NCBI RefSeq assembly: GCF_004798865.1
Contig: NW_025336479.1
Location: forward strand, 10,220,696-10,284,695
Direction: 5' to 3'
Length of the DNA stretch: 64,000 bases
Source of the DNA: Varanus komodoensis
Taxonomy: Eukaryota; Chordata; Lepidosauria; Squamata; Varanidae
The translations under genes and the position numbers were made by a program. Shown here piece after piece: positions 59,217 to 64,000 of the stretch (positions within the stretch are counted from its first letter, which is position 1; every line of letters starts with the position of its first letter). Below the pieces are notes generated by a model. It saw nothing but the letters and a program-made list of their open reading frames with translations. It was not told where the DNA came from and did no database searches.

Positions 59217-59560
59217 CTTGCTGACCACCCACTTTGATTGTCTAACCCTATTTCCATATTGTTACACAAGTACAGGGATTCATCTAACACTAAACCCCAA
59301 AAGTCAGCATCAGAGCAGTCTTACTGACTGCTCACTCTTTCTGCTAAATCTAGGCTGCTTCCAATACCATGGATAAGTACACGGATTCAGGTTTTCCTAT
59401 TCCTGATCTAAATGTATGCGCAATCTTAACACTCTCTCTATACATTCAGACAACATACACAAAAGGAACACTCAGGTTTTCCTTGTTGACCACTCACTCT
59501 CCCTGCTTAATGAAAGCTATTTCCAGGTCCCTGGAAATGCTGAGGAGCACAGGTTGTCTC
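59217..59560 (+). repeat. Degenerate tandem repeat, three units
   Basis: Units begin CTTGCTGACCACCCACTTTG (59217), CTTACTGACTGCTCACTCTT (59321) and CTTGTTGACCACTCACTCTC (59484). Two units also share CAAGTACAGGGATTC / TAAGTACACGGATTC. Unit lengths are unequal (about 104 and 163 bp). The origin is unclear. Confidence 0.5.
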
Positions 59561-60428
59561 ATCCATACCCGTACGCTGAATCCTAAAACTTGTATCATAA
59601 CAAATTGGAACTAGCACAAGTTGAGCCATCTAGCAGACCTCTATCTGCAGGATTTAATGCAATTTACACAGTTCTTTTTTAACCAATTATGAAATGTATG
59701 CAAATTAGAATCTGAAACTTGTGACTGTAATATGATTTGTGCAGAATCAGCCAATTTGTACAAATCACAATTTATTAAATGACAATTTTATGCAAACTGG
59801 CCAATTCTGCAGAAATTACGTTCTACCAACACATAGTTTTCATGTGCATATTTGTAGAAAGTTCATTAGCAGTTTTAAAATGTGTGCAAATCACAGTCCA
59901 TGTAGAAGCAGAAGGCTATGGGGGGAAATGCAACTTCTAATTGCATTGGCACACTTCTAATCATCAGATCAGAAGTGGAAAGAGAATCCACTGAGCTCAA
60001 ATGAGCCAGATTTCCCTATTTCAGTAGATCTTTGCCTCTAGTATCACCAAGTGTTCCTACTTAATGAGTTAATTTTCTTATTTCAAAGCTAATTTGCTGA
60101 TGCTTGATTATTGCCATCCACTGTTTTAATGTTTATTTAAACTGTGGTATAGTTTACAGCAATATTTTGGGTTGAATTTTATTACACAAAAGTCAACATA
60201 GCTTTATTGGAGGTTTCATCATTCCAAGATTTTCTCATTCTAAACATCAGCAGCAAAACAAAGTCCATCTGGTGGTTCTGCAGTACAGTTTTGAAATGTA
60301 ACTATGCCAGCGTCACAGAAGAACATCTACTTTTATTCCCTTTTATAACTTGTGTGAACTAAAGTTGAATTGTTGTTTCATGTGAACCAGTCAATGCCAA
60401 GCCTTGCTGAAGGCAAATACATAGAATT

Positions 60429-60500
60429 CAACCCTGCCCTCAGTTACATATGAGTAGGCCCCGTAGATTTCAACAGGTCTTGTGGGCATTTCAGTGGGAT
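60429..60500 (+). repeat. Reptile interspersed repeat fragment
   Basis: TTCAACCCTGCCCTCAGTTA, ATGAGTAGGCCCCGTAGATT and TCAACAGGTCTTGTGGGC recall the ACTTACTTCTGAGTAG-type repeat at 10995 and 23648. Confidence 0.3.
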
Positions 60501-61483
60501 CAGCAAAAGGCTTTCACCTTGTTTGAAATGAAGTTTCTCAGCTCTTTGTTTTTAGAAAGACATTTTCATTTACACACACATACACACATATGCCACTAAC
60601 AATGAGGCATGCAAAAGGAAATTCCAGCTGGCAGGCTTCCTTTAAACTGTCAGTAGTTTTTATCCTCTGTAATATGTAATTTGTCAACTAAACTAACCAA
60701 GCCTGGGGCGGGGGGGAGTTCAGATGGAAGATGATTGCAATGTAGGGGAAACTCTTATGCTACAACCATTGCACACATAGTAATGAATGATTACTTCATA
60801 TATAACAATATCCATGGAACTTTAAAAAAAGAAAACAGAGAAATCTCTCTCCAGACAAGAAATGTCAATAAGTGATTATTTAAAGATGTAAATACAGCAT
60901 GAGAAGATAACGAGTTAATTCCTGGGAGAGCTCATAAAGGAAATTCAGGTTATTCATATTAGCACCAATATGAATGAAATGAGGGAGATGCAAAAAATGC
61001 CACAAGTAATCAAACTGAACAGCATGCTGACTTTCAAGTGTTTGAATTTGCATGCATTTTGTGTAATGCATGAATAAATTGTGAATATCTCAGGCTACTA
61101 GAAAATAGCAGTTTTAAGAGCAGTTCTCAAGTGCCCTTGATACTCAAAGCCATTAAACACCAAACCTCTTGATTTCCTGCCTAGGATTAAAGGAGACATT
61201 AAAAGGCCACTACTACAAATGTTTCTGCATTTGCATCAACATTAGAAGTTAAAAAAGAGATTCTGGTGTCTTAGCACCAAGCAAATTAGAAAATAGAAAG
61301 TTATACCCTCAAACCAATTTTAGTATTGTCTTGCTGCCAGCATGAAAATGAAAGGTACTTGAAGTAACTAGGTGGAAAGACAATCAGAGCTTTTTATGAC
61401 ACAAACACATTTATTGTTGATTATTTCTAATATCTTCAATTTGCCACCCCTAGAACAACAATACAGAAAATACTATAGAAATT

Positions 61484-61962
61484 GTATTTATTTATTTATG
61501 AAATTTGTATGCCGTCCAATTACCAACGTCTCTGGATGGCTAACAGCATAAATAAATTGACGACCCACTCCGGCTGCAAATACAATTTTAAAATTCAATA
61601 TTAAAACATATTAAAATATTGATTAAATAAAAAGGTCTTGACCTGGCACCGAAAAACATATAATGATGGCACCAGGCGGACCTCTCTGGGGAGCGCATTC
61701 CACAGTCGGGGCGCCACCGCAGAGAAAGCCCTCCTCCAGGTAATCTGTCTCCTAACATCTTTCACGGAGGGTTCCCGGAGGAGGGCCTCTGCTGCCGATC
61801 TCAGGGGGCAGGAGGGCAAATAGGGAAAAAGGCATTCCTTAAGGTATCCTGATCCCAAGCCGTTTAGGCTTTATAGGTAATAACCAGCACCTTGAATTGA
61901 GCCCGGACTTCGATGGGAAGCCAATGGAGCTGATAGAGGACTGGGGTTATATGAGAATAAGC
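61484..61962 (-). mobile_element. L2 LINE, 3' end
   Basis: The minus strand encodes GSGYLKECLFPYLPSCPLRS, AAEALLREPSVKDVRRQ, FSAVAPRLWNALPREVRLVP and FRCQVKTFLF, the same C-terminus as in the L2 copy at 21879 but with a different 3' UTR (TTAGCCATCCAGAGACGTTG, then ATAAATAAATA). It is therefore a separate L2 subfamily. Upstream sequence (61870-61962) continues in the same orientation with a frameshift, then is truncated. Sense-oriented to DNAH9. Confidence 0.85.
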
Positions 61963-62581
61963 ATTTTAAACATTTTTAGGAAAGGATCAACTTATAACTA
62001 AGTCAACTGCAGAACTGTGAAACTGGAATAAAGTATAATGGTGGAGCACATGCTCCTACATAGTCTGCCCCTATGCACACTTTTACATGTGGGCAAAAAC
62101 AGACTTGACAGTTTCCAGTCAATGAAGTGCCTCTTCACACATTTGGTGAAGACAAGTTGCTGTTTGAGCAAGTACTCCTTTCACTCCTAGGCAGGGCCTA
62201 CAGAATCTTGCAGTCCAGTCTCCTATTCCTGCACCAGGTGCTAAGAAAGCACTACAAAGGATGCTACTGTTTTTATCTGGGAGCAGCTGCCCAATCTCCC
62301 TTCCCCATTAACAGGAGCAAACTACGCTGCTACACAAATAACGGGGAAAAAAACTAAACTCTTCAATAGAATACTGAACTCCTCTCTGGTAGAAGCTGTG
62401 TCCTACGCTCTTTGTTTTGCTGCACTATGGAAAGACACTTGGGAAGAACATGACTGTATACAGCCCATATCATTCCCTTTAATTGCAAACCCTGAGGTAG
62501 CTAAGGGAGCACAAACCCACAGGAATAAGCAGCGAGCTCCCAAATGAAAAAAAACAAACAAACAAACCAAAAACTACTTAC

Positions 62582-62821
62582 CTGGAAGACATTGGAGAAG
62601 TCTCTTAGGTTGAAGTTATAATGAAACTTGATAGCAGTTGGAAGGAATGTTGCTGCCACTTTCATGTGCAAGGAAAGAGCTAGATTTATTAACTGCTGAG
62701 ATGATTTCTGTAAAGCCCCAGAGAAGTTCCCCTGCTTCAGGTGCTGCGACAGAATGGTGCTGTAAATGGTGGACAGAGCATCTGACCCAGGAAATGAGAG
62801 GGCAAACACACTGAAGTGGCG
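62582..62821 (-). CDS. DNAH9: DNAH9 exon 1 of window: end of AAA3
   Basis: This 240-bp exon encodes residues 1-80, starting RHFSVFALSFPG and ending LRDFSNVFQ. The HFSVFALSFPG and IKFHYNFNLRD blocks are hallmarks of the large-to-small subdomain transition of AAA3 in axonemal dynein heavy chains. The acceptor is a pyrimidine-rich stretch ending TACATGCAG just before the CGC codon; the donor reads CCAG then GTAAGTAG. Both ends are phase 0. No stop or frameshift is present, and residues match remembered vertebrate DNAH9 closely (ILSQHLKQGNF against ILTQHLKLGNF in human). It is the most 5' exon visible; earlier exons lie beyond 64000. Confidence 0.93.
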
Positions 62822-62994
62822 CTGCATGTAGGAAAACACAATACAGATTGGCAGGCATCACAAGAAACAGGAAGAAGGCACTTTTGGCAAAAGCACATTC
62901 ACTGGTACAATGTTTCCCCGACCTGAAAATAACCAGTGCCTGGGTGCTTTCACGCACCTGTGCCCAAAGGCAGTGGGGGAGGAAGATCAATTAC

Positions 62995-63037
<43 letters not shown>

Positions 63038-63230
63038 AACATTTCTATGCCGCCCCTTGCCGAAGCCTCGGGGCAGCTTACAACACAATAAAATACAATA
63101 CAAAAATAACAATATAAAATTAAAATTAATAATATAAAATAAATAAAAAATATAAATGATATAAAAGAAGTTATAGAAGAAAAGTTATAAAAGAAAAGAA
63201 AAGAAGTCACCCTGGCCAAAGGATAAATGA
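62995..63230 (-). mobile_element. L2 LINE, 3' UTR-only copy
   Basis: On the plus strand an (ATT)n array (62995-63036) is followed by TTCTATGCCGCCCCTTGCCG, GAAGCCTCGGGGCAGCTTAC and AACACAATAAAATACAATAC. This is the same 3' UTR as the L2 copy at 21879-22090 with very few differences, so both come from one recently active subfamily. No ORF part is present. Sense-oriented to DNAH9. Confidence 0.85.
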
Positions 63231-63481
63231 AGCACGGGTGTAAATGGTGATGTTGACTAAAGTTAAATGTTCATTGCCAGACTTAGGGCTGTGCTTGACA
63301 ATTCCAAACAAAAGAAAAATAACGGGTTAACTAGGTAGTGCTAAGTTAACTGCCTGTTTCAGAAGGGTATCTGACCTGACCATTTAAACAACAGCAGTAC
63401 AAGTAGCAGAGCTTTTTTTAAAAAAAAATCAGTAAATAAGCATGTATAGAGTGCTTTTAAGGGGTTAGAGCTTTTTATATA

Positions 63482-63869
63482 CAGCAGTCTCCGGATTACA
63501 AATGAGTTCCATTCCTGAGAAAATGGAAGTTCATCTTTAAGTTGAATTTGTATGCAAGTCAGATCACATGTAGTTGGTCCTCCACATTCATGGGAGTTGG
63601 GGTGCAGGACCCCAGTGAAAGTGAAAAAACTGCAAATATCTCTAGGGCCCCACCCCAACTCACCAGTGGCTCCTTTTTCCAGCAAGGAAGTCCCAGAGAG
63701 ATTTCCCGTCCTGGATAGGTGGAGCAAGAAGACATGCTTTGGAGGCCTCCCACTCTACCCTTTCACTTCCTCTCTCTCTATGGTGATGTTTTTTTGAAGC
63801 ATTTTTTAAAAAAAGGCTTATGGCAGTTCCTTTGTAGGTATGACCTGTTCTTAACCTGGAGACTGCCTG
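63482..63869 (+). mobile_element. Tc1/mariner-like MITE
   Basis: The 388-bp segment starts CAGCAGTCTCCGGATTAC and ends CTTAACCTGGAGACTGCCTG, imperfect inverted repeats (one-base indel plus substitutions). It is flanked by TA on both sides, as for Tc1/mariner. CTTTAAGTTGAATTTGTATG inside belongs to a repeat recalled as widespread in reptiles. No transposase coding was seen. Confidence 0.55.
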
Positions 63870-64000
63870 TATGTCAGGAATCCTTACAGCACTATTATTT
63901 TCATACTGTGGATTATGAATGAGGAGTGCTTACAGTAAAAGGGAGTGGCTTTGCCAGAGATCACCTCAGGGCTTGAACAGAAAACTTTCCAGCTCATATT

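Larger units (their letters stand above)
55588..62581 (-). other. Intron between exons 1 and 2
   Basis: This 6,994-bp intron holds a LINE tail (55830-55905), hAT MITE (56774-56986), L2 fragment (58190-58650), degenerate tandem repeat (59217-59560), short reptile repeat (60429-60500) and L2 3' end (61484-61962). Stretches 56995-58185, 59570-60425 and 60505-61480 show nothing recognised. Confidence 0.8.
547..62821 (-). other. DNAH9: Partial axonemal dynein heavy chain gene, 17 internal exons (DNAH9-like)
   Basis: Axonemal dynein heavy chains are AAA+ motor ATPases that drive ciliary beating; DNAH9 is the beta heavy chain of the outer dynein arm. Seventeen exons total 3,291 bp and join in one open frame of 1,097 residues, about a quarter of a chain of roughly 4,480 residues. 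All 16 internal introns are GT-AG and every split codon is completed by the next exon. The segment runs from the end of AAA3 through AAA4, stalk coiled coil 1, microtubule-binding domain, coiled coil 2 and AAA5. Assignment to DNAH9 over the paralogues DNAH11 and DNAH17 rests on remembered sequence, especially the microtubule-binding domain ([18 protein letters not shown]). Being an outer-arm dynein is firm; the exact paralogue is likely. Start, stop and promoter lie outside. Confidence 0.9.
62822..64000 (-). other. Intron upstream of exon 1 (partial)
   Basis: This contains an L2 3' tail (62995-63230) and a mariner-like MITE (63482-63869). Nothing else was recognised. Confidence 0.75.

Overview
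This window is eukaryotic nuclear DNA, most likely from a squamate reptile (lizard or snake). The evidence is an intron-rich dynein gene embedded in repeats typical of squamates: a nearly full-length RTE-BovB LINE, L2 LINEs with (ATT)n tails, a Sauria-type SINE, an ACA-type tRNA-derived SINE, CR1, a DIRS-like fossil and several hAT/mariner MITEs. It contains no bacterial-style genes, operons or CRISPR arrays.

One protein-coding gene is supported. Seventeen consecutive exons of an axonemal dynein heavy chain lie on the minus strand between 62821 and 547. Every junction inside the window is GT-AG, the phases match across all 16 introns, and the exons join into an uninterrupted 1,097-residue frame. 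Compared with recalled vertebrate sequences it fits DNAH9 (outer-arm beta heavy chain) better than DNAH11 or DNAH17. In order the exons encode the end of AAA3 (exons 1-2), AAA4 with its P-loop (exons 3-8), the first stalk coiled coil (exon 9), the microtubule-binding domain (exon 10), the second stalk coiled coil (exons 10-11) and AAA5 towards AAA6 (exons 12-17). The N-terminal tail, AAA1-AAA2, and AAA6 with the C-terminal domain lie outside. Exons are numbered 1-17 within this window, 5' to 3' on the minus strand, and residue numbers refer to the 1,097-residue segment.

The rest is intron. Main contents from left to right: BovB 3' fragment (72-355), MIR-like SINE (2140), L2-like tail (5280), LTR-like fossil (12480-12845), Sauria-type SINE (13725), ACA-type SINE (17042), second RTE-clade LINE fragment (20600-21230), L2 LINE (21879-23335) interrupted by a 47-T tract between two fold-back palindromes, (GGGAA)n (27659), CR1 3' end (30165), hAT MITE (38272), DIRS-like fossil (42235-44335), BovB (50455-53440) with a 100-N assembly gap, second hAT MITE (56774), L2 pieces (58190, 61484, 62995) and a mariner-like MITE (63482).

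I found no convincing new biological system. The most unusual structure is the pair of 16/4/16-nt palindromes flanking the T tract in the L2 LINE, which may be an assembly artefact or a real template-switch event.
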